A stretch of 42,179 bases of DNA, taken from positions 1 to 42,179 of the forward strand of contig JAVCCE010000037.1 of the NCBI GenBank assembly GCA_030765645.1. The letters run 5' to 3'. A model generated the notes under the pieces. It did not search any database. It was not told where the DNA came from and was given only the letters and a program-made list of their open reading frames with translations. The DNA comes from Candidatus Hinthialibacter antarcticus (GTDB lineage Bacteria; Hinthialibacterota; Hinthialibacteria; Hinthialibacterales; Hinthialibacteraceae). A program made the position numbers and the translations under genes. This document shows, one piece after another, positions 16,036 to 25,395 of this stretch. Each line of letters starts with the position of its first letter. Position 1 is the stretch's first letter.

Positions 16036-17907
16036 CTAATCAATATATTGGCGATGCCATTCTTCCAGCGTCAATAGGTTCCACAAATAAAACCCTTTGT
16101 TTTTATGGCGCTGATGTTCGTTCCACAGTGACTCGACGGCTTCCCGCTTAAAATATCCACGCTTTAAAAACCGTTCGCCAAGTAGATAGTCTTTCGCCCA
16201 ACCGCTAAGCTCGCCCAAAAACCATTCGTGAATCGGAATACCGAATCCCCTCTTAGGCAAGTCGATAATCTCATTGGGAATCAAATCCCGGATCGCTTTT
16301 TTGAAAATATATTTTTTGATTCCGTTGTGTAATTTAAGTTCTGCGGGAATTTTCGCCGTTAGTTCTAAAAACTCATGGTCAAGCAATGGAGAGCGGCCCT
16401 CCATCGACTGGGACATGGTTGCAATGTCTATTTTCACCATTAAATTTTCTGGTAAGTAGGTATTGAAATCACAGTACAAGGCTTTCTCTATTATGTCGCG
16501 GCCTGATTGGGGGCAATCAAAAAACGGCTGCATGGCTTGAACAGGATCAACCAACCCAACCTGCCGCCGAAATTCATCTCCGTAATACCCTAAAAACCGC
16601 TTTGAATCAAAGCAAGTCATAAAGGTTAAATAAAAGGGCAATACATTCGGGTCGAATAAACTTTTTCCTGCTTGAATTTTCCGTTTGATATTGGCGGGAA
16701 ACAAAAACTCCGGCAAGCATTTGATAAATGGCTTCAACATGCCGAGTTGCTTCCGGCGCGCAAGAAATTGATCGAGAACCGAATATCGTTCGTACCCCGC
16801 AAAATTTTCATCGCCGCCGTCGCCATTAAGCGCAACGGTTACATGTTGCTTGGTCATTTTTGAAAGAAAGTAAGTCGGCAACGCGGAACTATCGCTGTAG
16901 GGTTCTTCATATTGCCGGACAAGAAATTGAAACGTGTCCAACAGGTTGTCCGGTTCGACAATAAATTCATGGTGGTTGGTGTTATACATCTCAGCGCTTT
17001 TACGCGCTTGTGGAAGTTCATTGTATTCTTCCACGCTGAAACCAATCGAAAATGTATTAATGGGCTTGCTGCTGTTTCTAGCCGCCAGCGCTGCGATGGC
17101 GCTTGAGTCTAATCCGCCAGAAAGAAACACGCCTAAGGGCACGTCGCTAATCAAGCGAAGTCGTACGCACTCATCGAGTTTTTCGACAATCGCACGCGAC
17201 CATTCCTCTTCACTGCGCTCTTCTTTTTCGGCATAAGACAATTGCCAATAACGATGAGTAGATAGGCTTCCGTTTTCCAATAACAAATAATGGGCGGCAG
17301 GCAGTTTTTGAATTCCGCGAAAGCCCGTGTACGGCGTTGGACAATAGCCGTAGTTGAGGTAGTGATGAATTGAAAGTGGGTCAACTTCGCGTGAAACGAA
17401 GGGCAACGTCAACAACGCTTTGAGTTCTGACGCGAAGGCAAAGCGCTGACCATCATAATAATATTTCAGCGGCTTTTTACCAACACGGTCGCGGGCAATA
17501 AACAAGCGTTGACGCGGGCGGTCCCAAATGGCGAATGCAAACATGCCGCGCAAATCCTGCAAGCAGTCGACGCCCTTCTCCTCATACAAACGCAGAATCA
17601 CTTCGGTATCTGTGTTGGAATGAAACCGATGACCGCGTTGCTCTAACTCTGCGCGAATAGATTGAAAATTGTATATCTCGCCATTGAAAATCAGGCAGAT
17701 ATCGCCCGATTCATTCGACATGGGCTGGTTGCCCGAGTCAGACAAGTCGATAATCGAAAGCCGCCGATGAGCAAGCCCCACGTAGCCGTCGCGCCAAACG
17801 CCCTGATGGTTGGGGCCGCGATGCGCCAGAGATTCAGCCATACGATGCAATTGGCTTTCATCGACGGGTTGATGGTTTGTATGAAGAATGCCGCAGATTC
17901 CACACAT
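16036..17907 (-). CDS. asnB: Asparagine synthase, glutamine-hydrolysing
   Basis: A 623-residue two-domain enzyme. The class II glutaminase domain begins with C2 after Met removal (MCGICG), with FNGEIYN at 74-80 and NTDTEVILRLYE near 98-109. The synthetase domain has the PPi-loop SGGLDSS at 263-269, ALNGDGGDENFAGYERY, and the SMEGRSPLLDHEF segment. It amidates aspartate with ATP, or modifies another carboxylate in members used for envelope polysaccharides. The start is fixed by the catalytic Cys. Only 10 bases separate the ATG from a terminator hairpin upstream, and no ribosome site is seen. The regulator gene lies just upstream on the same strand. Confidence 0.92.
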   Translation of the reverse strand: MCGICGILHTNHQPVDESQLHRMAESLAHRGPNHQGVWRDGYVGLAHRRLSIIDLSDSGNQPMSNESGDICLIFNGEIYNFQSIRAELEQRGHRFHSNTDTEVILRLYEEKGVDCLQDLRGMFAFAIWDRPRQRLFIARDRVGKKPLKYYYDGQRFAFASELKALLTLPFVSREVDPLSIHHYLNYGYCPTPYTGFRGIQKLPAAHYLLLENGSLSTHRYWQLSYAEKEERSEEEWSRAIVEKLDECVRLRLISDVPLGVFLSGGLDSSAIAALAARNSSKPINTFSIGFSVEEYNELPQARKSAEMYNTNHHEFIVEPDNLLDTFQFLVRQYEEPYSDSSALPTYFLSKMTKQHVTVALNGDGGDENFAGYERYSVLDQFLARRKQLGMLKPFIKCLPEFLFPANIKRKIQAGKSLFDPNVLPFYLTFMTCFDSKRFLGYYGDEFRRQVGLVDPVQAMQPFFDCPQSGRDIIEKALYCDFNTYLPENLMVKIDIATMSQSMEGRSPLLDHEFLELTAKIPAELKLHNGIKKYIFKKAIRDLIPNEIIDLPKRGFGIPIHEWFLGELSGWAKDYLLGERFLKRGYFKREAVESLWNEHQRHKNKGFYLWNLLTLEEWHRQYID

Positions 17908-17916
17908 AATTTGTTT

Positions 17917-17944
17917 AATAAAAAACCCTCTCTAAGAGGGTTTT
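17917..17944 (-). terminator. Terminator between regulator and asnB
   Basis: On the minus strand AAAACCCTC and GAGGGTTTT form a stem followed by T6. It ends the regulator transcript but lies only about 10 bases before the asnB ATG. Confidence 0.75.
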
Positions 17945-17981
17945 GTCTGATTGATCTATGTCCATTTGACAGTCGCTATAA

Positions 17982-18608
17982 TTATTCAATGGAGAAGAAT
18001 TTCATCCCTTTTTCTACCGCCATTATCTTAAGATCAGTTGTTTTAAGATTTCCCTTTGCACTCGAATTCAGCACGATTAATACATCCGCCGATCCTTGAG
18101 ACTGCAACCAGTCTAAATCCAAAATATCATGATCGACGCAACGCTCTCCCGCATTTTCCGCATCGACGATCCCATGTAAATCCATGTCCAATTCACGGAT
18201 CGCAATGTACGACAACTCAGCCATTTCGCCACTGCCGATCAATATAACGCTCTTGCAGCCCTCTTTTTGAAGAGACAGTAACTGATGTTTGACTTTACGG
18301 CGTACTAACATCACATATTGATAAGAGTATTGGAGAAACTCGAAGGTCAAACGCGACTTTTCTTTGATTCCGGTTGGCGTAATCAGATATTTCAATCGCC
18401 TTCGGTCTAACTGTTTGGTTTTTACATAGCCCTTATAGATGACGCGCTTTAAATACGAATTCACCAAACCGACCGCAACGCCTAACTGGGTCGCAAGGTC
18501 TTTCTGGGTTGTGTCGGGGCTATCGTCAATTGCTTTCAGCAACGTGAGGATCATTTGATCGTCACGATCCATCATTGATGAATCTTTATCATTCGTTTCG
18601 TTTTTCAC
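17982..18608 (-). CDS. Winged-helix regulator with Rossmann-like domain
   Basis: A 208-residue cytoplasmic protein. Residues about 15-75 form a MarR/ArsR-like winged helix (TQKDLATQLGVAVGLVNSYLKRVIYKGYVKTKQLDRRRLKY). Residues about 115-208 form a nucleotide-binding type domain (KSVILIGSGEMAELSYIAIRELDMDLHGIVDAE) of the kind at the start of nucleotide-sugar dehydratases and acyltransferases in exopolysaccharide clusters. The combination suggests a metabolite-sensing regulator, but no ligand is known. The start is unsure: a GTG at 18608 has no ribosome site, and ATGs lie 33-36 bases in. It precedes asnB on the same strand. Confidence 0.72.
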   Translation of the reverse strand: MKNETNDKDSSMMDRDDQMILTLLKAIDDSPDTTQKDLATQLGVAVGLVNSYLKRVIYKGYVKTKQLDRRRLKYLITPTGIKEKSRLTFEFLQYSYQYVMLVRRKVKHQLLSLQKEGCKSVILIGSGEMAELSYIAIRELDMDLHGIVDAENAGERCVDHDILDLDWLQSQGSADVLIVLNSSAKGNLKTTDLKIMAVEKGMKFFSIE

Positions 18609-18699
18609 AATTTTTGTTTTTTAGAAAAGGAGGAGTAGGCAGGCTTCGCCCCTGTCAGCGGCGCCCGCTAATCAGGAACAATTAAAATTCATAATATGA
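18609..18699 (-). other. GC-rich structured leader of the winged-helix regulator
   Basis: The predicted leader is about 85 bases. It has a GC-rich core, AGCGG-GCG-CCGCT (5-bp stem), then CAGG/CCTG arms around GGCGAAG, and ends in a pyrimidine tract without a clear ribosome site. Most flanking sequence is AT-rich, so the core stands out. No named riboswitch was matched. Confidence 0.35.
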
Positions 18700-18728
18700 T
18701 TTATACGTTATATCTGCTGAAACGTCAA
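18700..18728 (-). promoter_or_regulatory. Strong promoter of the winged-helix regulator
   Basis: On the minus strand TTGACG (18723-18728) and TATAAA (18700-18705) have the optimal 17-base spacer. Transcription should start near 18693. Confidence 0.7.
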
Positions 18729-18751
18729 GCGGTTTTCACATAGAAACAATA

Positions 18752-18783
18752 AGGCCCCCAGCAAAAACACTGGAGGCCTTGTA
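18752..18783 (-). terminator. Terminator of the PPC-repeat protein gene
   Basis: AAGGCC-TCCAG and CTGG-GGGCCTT pair on the minus strand with a short T-rich tail. It begins within 10 bases of the stop at 18792. The tail is weak. Confidence 0.65.
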
Positions 18784-18791
18784 AATCGTCG

Positions 18792-21700
18792 CTATTTTAT
18801 CGAGAGATCAAACAGGCTTGCGGGATAACTGAGCGATGGATCGAGCAAGAATACCTCCAGTTTATCCACCCAAACAATAACCGGGCCTGTTGCGGCGGCG
18901 GATGCGGCGACCTGAATAATCGGCGTAACTGGAATTTCGGGGGTTTCGAGTCTTCCCGTCAGAATATTCAACCGTTCAGGGTCTGCCGGGAACATGCAGG
19001 TTACGTACATCGGCGCATCGGTGAACGCTTTGGCGCTGGCTGGATTGGTAACCACCAAGGAACCTTCAACATCAAAGGTCGCAAAATCGGCTTTCATGCC
19101 GGCAATAAACACCGCAACGTCCGGCTCGCTTGCGCGCACCGTCATTCTCATGTAGACATGCTTCCCGGTCGTTTTAACGGCATTAGCGCCGTACAAGAAG
19201 ACATAGTTTACTTGTTCACCCGCTTCAGGATCAAACGGGAACACCGTCAACGCAAACCCCTTGCCATCCGCTGAGTCGGGAATAAATGAATCAATGAAAT
19301 CAATGAGTTGAGTTTGTCCTGGAGGATTTTGTACGATTTCTCCCCAACCGCAAGCGGCCAAATCGGCGCCGTCAAACTCATAGACATAGTCTGGGACTAA
19401 ATCTTGCGGAACCACTGGCGTTGCTGTTGGAACAACGACGATAGGAGGCGTTGGCGTCGCTGTTGGGACAACGATTGGGGGCGTCGGCGTCGCGGTTGGA
19501 ACCACTACACCCGGAGTCGGCGTCGGCTGTCCTGGAACGGGAGTCGCAGTCGGTGGAACCGGCGTCGGAGTCGGCTGGTCAGGACCGTCGCTATTTGGCG
19601 TTAAATAGAGCGTCTTGCCAGCGCTCTCATTGTCAAACTTATCATAAACCGTCAGCCGAAGTTCATAGGGTACGCCATTGCTGAATTCGTGTTGACGGAA
19701 GAACAACGCCGTCCCCAAATCAAATTTATCGCCATTAATGTATAAGTTATACCCGCCGCCATCCGCCACATCCGGGCTGACCGTCGGGTCCCAGAATAAA
19801 TGTAAGGTTCCATTGCCTGCGAAACCGTAGAAATGTTTGACTTCAGCAGGAGGAGTCAAATTGGCTTCCTTCAACACAACGTCCATCGTTGTTGTCTGCC
19901 CTGCGGTAATCACAAACTCATTCTGTTGTTGGTAGTATTTTGCGCCCTTGCCAATGCTTGCGATGTAACGCCCCGGAGGAAGATTGGCAAACGTATACAC
20001 GCCGCCAAAGTCAGTTTTGACTGCCTGGCCATAGGCGTTTACGTCTACCTCAAATATTTCTAACTGATTTTTATCGAACACGGTACCCGTCAAAACGCCC
20101 GTCGGCGCCGCTGATTCATCGCCTACGCTAAGCGTATAAGAACCCGCGCCATTCTCACGCAAACAATAAATATAGTATGTCCCCGGCTGCAAAGTAATAT
20201 CTCGACTGAACAAGTTGGAATGATAATAGACGCCGTCTGATGACAACCGGTTCAGCGAAGACGCATCAAAGATACGTACGGTAGACCATAGGGCGGTCTC
20301 GGTTTGATAGGTCAGTTTATAACTGGCCTCAGTTGTAACCGTCAATTGATACCAGTCAATAGAATCAATTGTTGTGCGGTTATTAAAGCCAAGGCTGCCT
20401 TGCATCACTTGATTGATGGCCAATGGCTGCGCCATAGGCGCGAAGTTATTCAGGTCAACATCAGGCGTCGCATTCGGAGTAAACGTAGTGAACAGGTGAT
20501 ATGCGCCGTACCCGTTCTGGCGTATCACGCGAATGTAATTTACACCCGCTTTGACTTGAACATTCTTCAACCGAACCGGGTTGTTGGTGTAATACGAACC
20601 AGACGACTCAAATCTCGCCTGTGCGTCGTTTCTTAGAAAATGAACGTCATACCACAGAGTCGCTTCACCCTGGGCGTACACTTCAAGCGTACCGTCAGAC
20701 GGCGTGATGATTTTGTACCAATCAACAGTATCTGTATTAAAACCGCCCGTATAACCTAAATGCCCTGTTACGCCCTCTTCGGATTGAAGCGAAATCGCTT
20801 GATAGTAGTGGTTATTCGCTTCGTAATCTCCCGTCTGATTCGGCGTAAAAGATACATCAAGTTCATAGTCGCCATAACCATTTTCACGTTGAACTTGGAC
20901 AAGATATGTCCCCGCTATTAAATTGGGGCTGGAAACCGTTTTAATCACTGTCTCGTCTGTGTAATAGAGACCTTCGCGTAAAGTTCTCTTCCAGGTTGAG
21001 CCGTGGTATTCAGCCATTTCCACGCTGAACCAAAGCGTCGCTTCCCCATGAAAATCAATCTTGATTGCGCCATCAGAGGGAAGGTCAATCCGGTAAGTAT
21101 CAGTGGTATCAGTCCAGCGGCTATTGGTATGGCCCAGATGCCCCTGGATGAGCGTGTCTGGCGGAAGTACATCTACGGCCTCATTCCATACGTCGTTTGG
21201 TTCCGCATCATGATAAAGCGATGGCGTGACAGCGCTTTCAAAAGTAATGTTACCCTGACCGTTATCACGGGTGATCGCAAGCAGATATCTCCCGGCAAGC
21301 ATGTTAGGAATCGTCACTTCTTTCGGATCATTTGTGTAATAAGTTCCAATGGTTCCTAGAGAATTCAATCCATTGGGACCATATATTCTTGCGGTAACCC
21401 ACAAAGTGTCTACTGCCGACATTTTAAACCAAACGGAGCTGTCTTGCGGGATGTCGAACCAGTAGTACGCGGCGGTCGAATCGGCGTTGATGGCGATGCC
21501 GGACAAAGTCTGGCCTAATGCGTATGACCCGGCAGGCGCAGAAAACGGTTCTGGTTGGTTTTCAGGATAAAACCTTATATTCACCGTATAGGCGCCATGA
21601 TTGTTGCGGCGGTATAGATTCAGATAATAGGTTCCCGCTTCAAAGGTTCCCGCGTTGAATTTAGTGCTGGTTGAACCTGTCAGATAGCGTTTTTGGGGCC

Positions 21701-22736
21701 CATAGATTCCATATCCCAATTCAGGAGACCCATAGTCTTGCGAATATTCAAACTCGACCCTGCTGTATTGAGGAACCTGGAACATATAACAATCACGGTC
21801 ATCGCGATACTGGTTTCCAAAATACCCCGTATGCCCGCTCATAGACGTCAATAAAAAATCGCCGCTTTGAACAGCCGTGGGGAAAGAACCTGCTTGGCTG
21901 AATGAATCATTCGGTTCAGCATCATTCGGCATGGGGTCGGCGGTGAATTTACTCGAAAGCGAATAGGCGCCGTATCCGCCCACATTGTACAGCATGACAA
22001 AATATGAACCCGCCGCCAAATTTGAAACTGTGATTGCTTCAGATTGCCCCGCCCCACTATTGGTATCTTCAAGAATAATGTGGGTTCCATTTGTATCCAG
22101 CAAATGCAGCGAAAGGTCTAATGAAGCGTCTGGCGCCGCAGTCAGTTCTAACTCGCCATTCTCGGATACTTGAATTTGATAAAAATCAATCTTGTCGGTA
22201 TTTAAATTGCCGTGAAATCCCAAATTGCCCGCCACATCATCATCTGCGCCAATGGTAAGGGCTTGTGAAGGTATATCATTCGGCTCAACGTCAACGGATT
22301 CTACTTGTGAATATCGAAAGCGTGCTTCATATCCTCCGGCGCCGTCGACTAGATGTACAGCACAGTAATATTCACCCGCTTTAAGGTTTGAATAAATCAC
22401 GCCTTCTGTGACGCCAAGGCCGCCCGCGTTGCCCGCGCTCAATACCGAATATCCATCGCGATCAATCAACTCCGCGCGGACATCTAATTCGGGGTCGGGG
22501 ACAATCCCGAATGAAAAGTAGCCATTTTCACTAATGCTAACTTTATAAATATCAATCAAATCATAGGGACTGGCTTCGGTTAGACTCCCGGTTTCATTAG
22601 AGGGCACAGCCGCTGTTTGAGCGGTTGCGATTGTATTATTTGGTTCTGTTTCCGCATTTGCTGCAAATGGGAGCAAGCATAAGAGCAGTAAGGCAAACAA
22701 ACAAAAATTTACATTTACCTTCAAATTTGTATACAT
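18792..22736 (-). CDS. Large secreted protein with seven PPC-like repeats
   Basis: A 1314-residue exported protein. A Sec signal peptide covers about 1-28. Seven repeats of 110-125 residues fill about 29-875; most open with an (A/V)EPND or related motif, have a GxLG(F/Y) strand and DxID(W/F)Y segment, and end in GxYxxxVxxxNGYGAY, as in bacterial pre-peptidase C-terminal (PPC) domains. A carboxypeptidase regulatory-like domain follows (about 876-955, GVYTFANLPPGRYIAS), then a fibronectin type III-like domain (about 960-1048), a Thr/Pro/Val linker of VPTATPTP type (about 1049-1112), and an unrecognised 190-residue C-terminal domain. No protease or other catalytic domain is seen, so an adhesive or scaffold role is inferred. 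The start has GAGGAG. Confidence 0.85.
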   Translation of the reverse strand: MYTNLKVNVNFCLFALLLLCLLPFAANAETEPNNTIATAQTAAVPSNETGSLTEASPYDLIDIYKVSISENGYFSFGIVPDPELDVRAELIDRDGYSVLSAGNAGGLGVTEGVIYSNLKAGEYYCAVHLVDGAGGYEARFRYSQVESVDVEPNDIPSQALTIGADDDVAGNLGFHGNLNTDKIDFYQIQVSENGELELTAAPDASLDLSLHLLDTNGTHIILEDTNSGAGQSEAITVSNLAAGSYFVMLYNVGGYGAYSLSSKFTADPMPNDAEPNDSFSQAGSFPTAVQSGDFLLTSMSGHTGYFGNQYRDDRDCYMFQVPQYSRVEFEYSQDYGSPELGYGIYGPQKRYLTGSTSTKFNAGTFEAGTYYLNLYRRNNHGAYTVNIRFYPENQPEPFSAPAGSYALGQTLSGIAINADSTAAYYWFDIPQDSSVWFKMSAVDTLWVTARIYGPNGLNSLGTIGTYYTNDPKEVTIPNMLAGRYLLAITRDNGQGNITFESAVTPSLYHDAEPNDVWNEAVDVLPPDTLIQGHLGHTNSRWTDTTDTYRIDLPSDGAIKIDFHGEATLWFSVEMAEYHGSTWKRTLREGLYYTDETVIKTVSSPNLIAGTYLVQVQRENGYGDYELDVSFTPNQTGDYEANNHYYQAISLQSEEGVTGHLGYTGGFNTDTVDWYKIITPSDGTLEVYAQGEATLWYDVHFLRNDAQARFESSGSYYTNNPVRLKNVQVKAGVNYIRVIRQNGYGAYHLFTTFTPNATPDVDLNNFAPMAQPLAINQVMQGSLGFNNRTTIDSIDWYQLTVTTEASYKLTYQTETALWSTVRIFDASSLNRLSSDGVYYHSNLFSRDITLQPGTYYIYCLRENGAGSYTLSVGDESAAPTGVLTGTVFDKNQLEIFEVDVNAYGQAVKTDFGGVYTFANLPPGRYIASIGKGAKYYQQQNEFVITAGQTTTMDVVLKEANLTPPAEVKHFYGFAGNGTLHLFWDPTVSPDVADGGGYNLYINGDKFDLGTALFFRQHEFSNGVPYELRLTVYDKFDNESAGKTLYLTPNSDGPDQPTPTPVPPTATPVPGQPTPTPGVVVPTATPTPPIVVPTATPTPPIVVVPTATPVVPQDLVPDYVYEFDGADLAACGWGEIVQNPPGQTQLIDFIDSFIPDSADGKGFALTVFPFDPEAGEQVNYVFLYGANAVKTTGKHVYMRMTVRASEPDVAVFIAGMKADFATFDVEGSLVVTNPASAKAFTDAPMYVTCMFPADPERLNILTGRLETPEIPVTPIIQVAASAAATGPVIVWVDKLEVFLLDPSLSYPASLFDLSIK
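19409..19575 (-). repeat. Tandem VPTATPTP-coding repeat
   Basis: The DNA encoding the Thr-Pro linker repeats imperfectly in units of about 36 bases with the core GGCGTCGGCGTCGC on the plus strand. Such linkers vary in copy number by slippage. Confidence 0.7.
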
Positions 22737-22779
22737 TTTGGACTCCTCAAGTAAATAAAATATGGATTTTCAATAGAAT

Positions 22780-22808
22780 ACTATACAAAATAAACCAGAG
22801 ATAATCAA
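22780..22808 (-). promoter_or_regulatory. Promoter of the PPC-repeat protein gene
   Basis: TTGATT (22803-22808) and TATAGT (22780-22785) on the minus strand are 17 bases apart. The start codon is about 45 bases further on. Confidence 0.55.
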
Positions 22809-22968
22809 TAGGTTTCTTTAGTAATTACAGTGACTTAATTTTATTTTACTTGATATGATTACTAAGGTTTTATTCAATTTACTCTAAAAGAAATCCTATG
22901 AAAATATAGTACATTATTTTACATATAAAATAATTGCCTCATTTTTTCGCCTAACATTTTGCAAATAT

Positions 22969-22997
22969 TTGATTTATCACTAAAAATATGGTATGAG
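22969..22997 (+). promoter_or_regulatory. Promoter of the GAF-SpoIIE phosphatase gene
   Basis: TTGATT (22969-22974) and TATGAG (22992-22997) are 17 bases apart, giving a leader of about 80 bases. Confidence 0.45.
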
Positions 22998-23085
22998 ATA
23001 TAGAAAGAATAAAAAGATGAATTTTCAAGAACCACTTATTGCGTTACAATTAAGGGTAAGGGATTAAGCAGGGTTTAGAGGCTCA

Positions 23086-25395
23086 ATGCAATCAATTTTT
23101 AATGATACCGCACTCTTTGTGAACATGAGCAATTTGTTCAATTACGTGAACCTTGCATTGGGGTTTGCGATTTTGCTGTATTTGCGTCACTTTCTCTCTT
23201 ACCAACAAATAGCAAGCCGAAGCAGCATCGCGACGTTTGTTCCCATTTTGACCCCAGAACAGTCGTATCTATTCGTGACCGGATTTACTCTCTGGACCGT
23301 CGTACTCTTTCTCGAAACGCTGCGTGGTTCTGATTATTTGGTTTTGCCTGGCTCCATACGCTCCTTCACAACATTTTTCCTTCACCTCACCCGCCCGATC
23401 CTACTGACCGCATCCGTGATGTACATCGGGCAAGGGCTGATGTTTTTCGCCGCCTTGCCAGTCAAAGAAGGCAAAGAGCCGCCCAATTTAGACCGCATCA
23501 ATTGGATGCGCCATATCGGCGTTCTCATGCTGGGCGGTTTATGGTTGTCGGTTCTTTTCGCCGGCCCGTCGGGTTTTGATTCGGTAGCACAGTGGATTTG
23601 GCTGCAAGGGGCGCTCATTATCTGGCAATGGGGCATTATCTTGCACACGGCAATCATGATGCGCCACAGCATCCACCCCATTAAGCACATGCTGGTCTTA
23701 TTGATGATCGTCTGGGCCATCAATACGCCCGCTGAAATGGCGTGGTATTCCATTCAAGATTTTGAAGGCCGTCTGCTGCCCTCTCTTCTGACTTTGAGTT
23801 CACCGGCCAGCGCTTGGAAAACCGCTGCGGTTACGACCGTCGCGCTGATGCTGTTTCTTTCGATGCTGCTGCGCGCCAATTTCTTATATGTTCAGGAAAC
23901 ATTCCGTCGCGCCGCCTCGTTCAAACAAGAAAAAGAAGTCATGATTTCCTTTTTACAACGCATTAGTGAACGCTCTGTTTTACATACGCAAGACGCACAA
24001 TCGCCAAACGAAGTTTCTGATATTCAAGGCCATGATCTTGAACGCTTGCTGAAACTTACGCTTCAGTTTGGCAAGGAAGTCGGCGCCGCAAAATCCGGCG
24101 CCATTTTCGTACGCGACGATCTCAAAGATATGTTGCTCGAACGTACGACCGGGGTGGATAAAGGCAAGTTTCTCACCGCCCATGCGGTTTTTGGGTTGTA
24201 TCCGCCCCATTTAGATATTGGCAAACTGCCAGAATCGCCTGACCAACAGCAATCATTGATCCATGAAATGGTCAAAGCAGAAAAAGTTTCTCTTGGAAAA
24301 GGCTTTGTAGGTCTGGTCGCAAAAAACGGGCGCTCTGTGTTAATTGAGGACGCTCTCGAAGACGAAGAAACGCCAGTCGTCGCCCCTTCGCCTTTCGTGA
24401 TCCAAACCCAGTTGGCGATCCCGCTGAATGTGCAAAACCGAACAATTGCGGTCTTGTCATTGGTCAACAAAGAGAACGGCGATGAATTTTCATTTGAAGA
24501 TGAAGCCACCTTGAACGCGCTGGCCGAACAAGCGGCGATTGCGGTAATGAACTTAATCGTGCACGGGCACTTGCGAGAAACCGAACGGCTGGAACGCCAG
24601 ATTGAATTGGCGAGCGAAGTTCAAAAATGCTTGCTTCCCCACTCTTGCCCAAATACGCCGGGGTATGATTTGGCAGCGACCAGCATCCCCGCTCAAGAAG
24701 TCGGCGGCGACTACTTCGACTTTGTAAAATTGGATGAAGAGCATCTACTCATTGTCGTCGCGGACGTTTCAGACAAAGGCATCCCCGGCGCATTGAATAT
24801 GGCAACGGTCCGAAGCGTGCTCCGTTCGCTATCGTCTTCCAATATGAATGCGCGCGACTTGTTGATCGCCGTCAACCAATTTATTCAACCCGATCTGCCG
24901 CGAGGCAACTTCATCAGTATGTTATTGGGGATTTTGCATATCCCCAGCGGTCAAATGGATGTCGCCCGCGCAGGCCATGAGCCGCTAATGGTTCTTAGAA
25001 ATAAAGAAGAGAATTTTGAATCCTACGCACCGGCAGGGATCGCGCTCGGCCTCGTAAATGGTGATTTGTTCGCATCCAACATCGAATCGGAAACGGTCAA
25101 CCTCAACCATGACGACATCGCGGTTTTATATACGGACGGCATTACCGAATCAATGAATCACAATTGGGAAGAGTTCAGCCTGCAACGCTTTGAGCAGACT
25201 TTGAAACAGTCGCGGGAATGCAATTCACAAGAGATGATCGACGCCGTCAAAGAGAGAATTTCACGCTTCACCGGCGGTACGCCGCAACATGACGACTTAA
25301 CATTGGTGATCTTAAAGCGCACGGCTTTCTCACCGGATGAAATGGTATTGCAATCACAACCCGACGCGCCAGAAGGCTCGCAACCGACGTCATAG
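23086..25395 (+). CDS. Membrane GAF-SpoIIE family serine phosphatase
   Basis: A 769-residue signalling protein. The first 275 residues have about seven membrane helices. A GAF-like sensor domain follows (about 305-490; SGAIFVRDDL, LAIPLNVQNRTIAVLSLVNK). The PP2C-type SpoIIE phosphatase domain (about 505-745) carries EVGGDYFDF, VVADVSDKGIPGAL, ARAGHEPLM, YTDGITE and GTPQHDDLTLVIL, with the aspartates that bind Mn/Mg. Such proteins dephosphorylate anti-sigma factor antagonists. No anti-sigma kinase or STAS antagonist lies beside it, so the partner is elsewhere. An AGAGG site precedes the ATG. Its stop overlaps the convergent Maf gene by six bases. The ligand of the membrane part is unknown. Confidence 0.9.
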   Translation: MQSIFNDTALFVNMSNLFNYVNLALGFAILLYLRHFLSYQQIASRSSIATFVPILTPEQSYLFVTGFTLWTVVLFLETLRGSDYLVLPGSIRSFTTFFLHLTRPILLTASVMYIGQGLMFFAALPVKEGKEPPNLDRINWMRHIGVLMLGGLWLSVLFAGPSGFDSVAQWIWLQGALIIWQWGIILHTAIMMRHSIHPIKHMLVLLMIVWAINTPAEMAWYSIQDFEGRLLPSLLTLSSPASAWKTAAVTTVALMLFLSMLLRANFLYVQETFRRAASFKQEKEVMISFLQRISERSVLHTQDAQSPNEVSDIQGHDLERLLKLTLQFGKEVGAAKSGAIFVRDDLKDMLLERTTGVDKGKFLTAHAVFGLYPPHLDIGKLPESPDQQQSLIHEMVKAEKVSLGKGFVGLVAKNGRSVLIEDALEDEETPVVAPSPFVIQTQLAIPLNVQNRTIAVLSLVNKENGDEFSFEDEATLNALAEQAAIAVMNLIVHGHLRETERLERQIELASEVQKCLLPHSCPNTPGYDLAATSIPAQEVGGDYFDFVKLDEEHLLIVVADVSDKGIPGALNMATVRSVLRSLSSSNMNARDLLIAVNQFIQPDLPRGNFISMLLGILHIPSGQMDVARAGHEPLMVLRNKEENFESYAPAGIALGLVNGDLFASNIESETVNLNHDDIAVLYTDGITESMNHNWEEFSLQRFEQTLKQSRECNSQEMIDAVKERISRFTGGTPQHDDLTLVILKRTAFSPDEMVLQSQPDAPEGSQPTS

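Larger units (their letters stand above)
22737..23085. other. AT-rich divergent intergenic region
   Basis: This 349-base gap separates the divergent PPC-repeat and phosphatase genes. It holds one promoter in each direction (22780-22808 minus, 22969-22997 plus). A partial inverted repeat near 22816 and 22866 (CTTTAGTAATTA against TGATTACTAAGG) is weak. No reading frame is convincing. Confidence 0.5.

Noticed and set aside
22816-22867. Inverted repeat in the AT-rich gap before the phosphatase gene
   Set aside because: Arms are imperfect, AT-rich and 27 bases apart; such matches arise by chance in AT-rich DNA.
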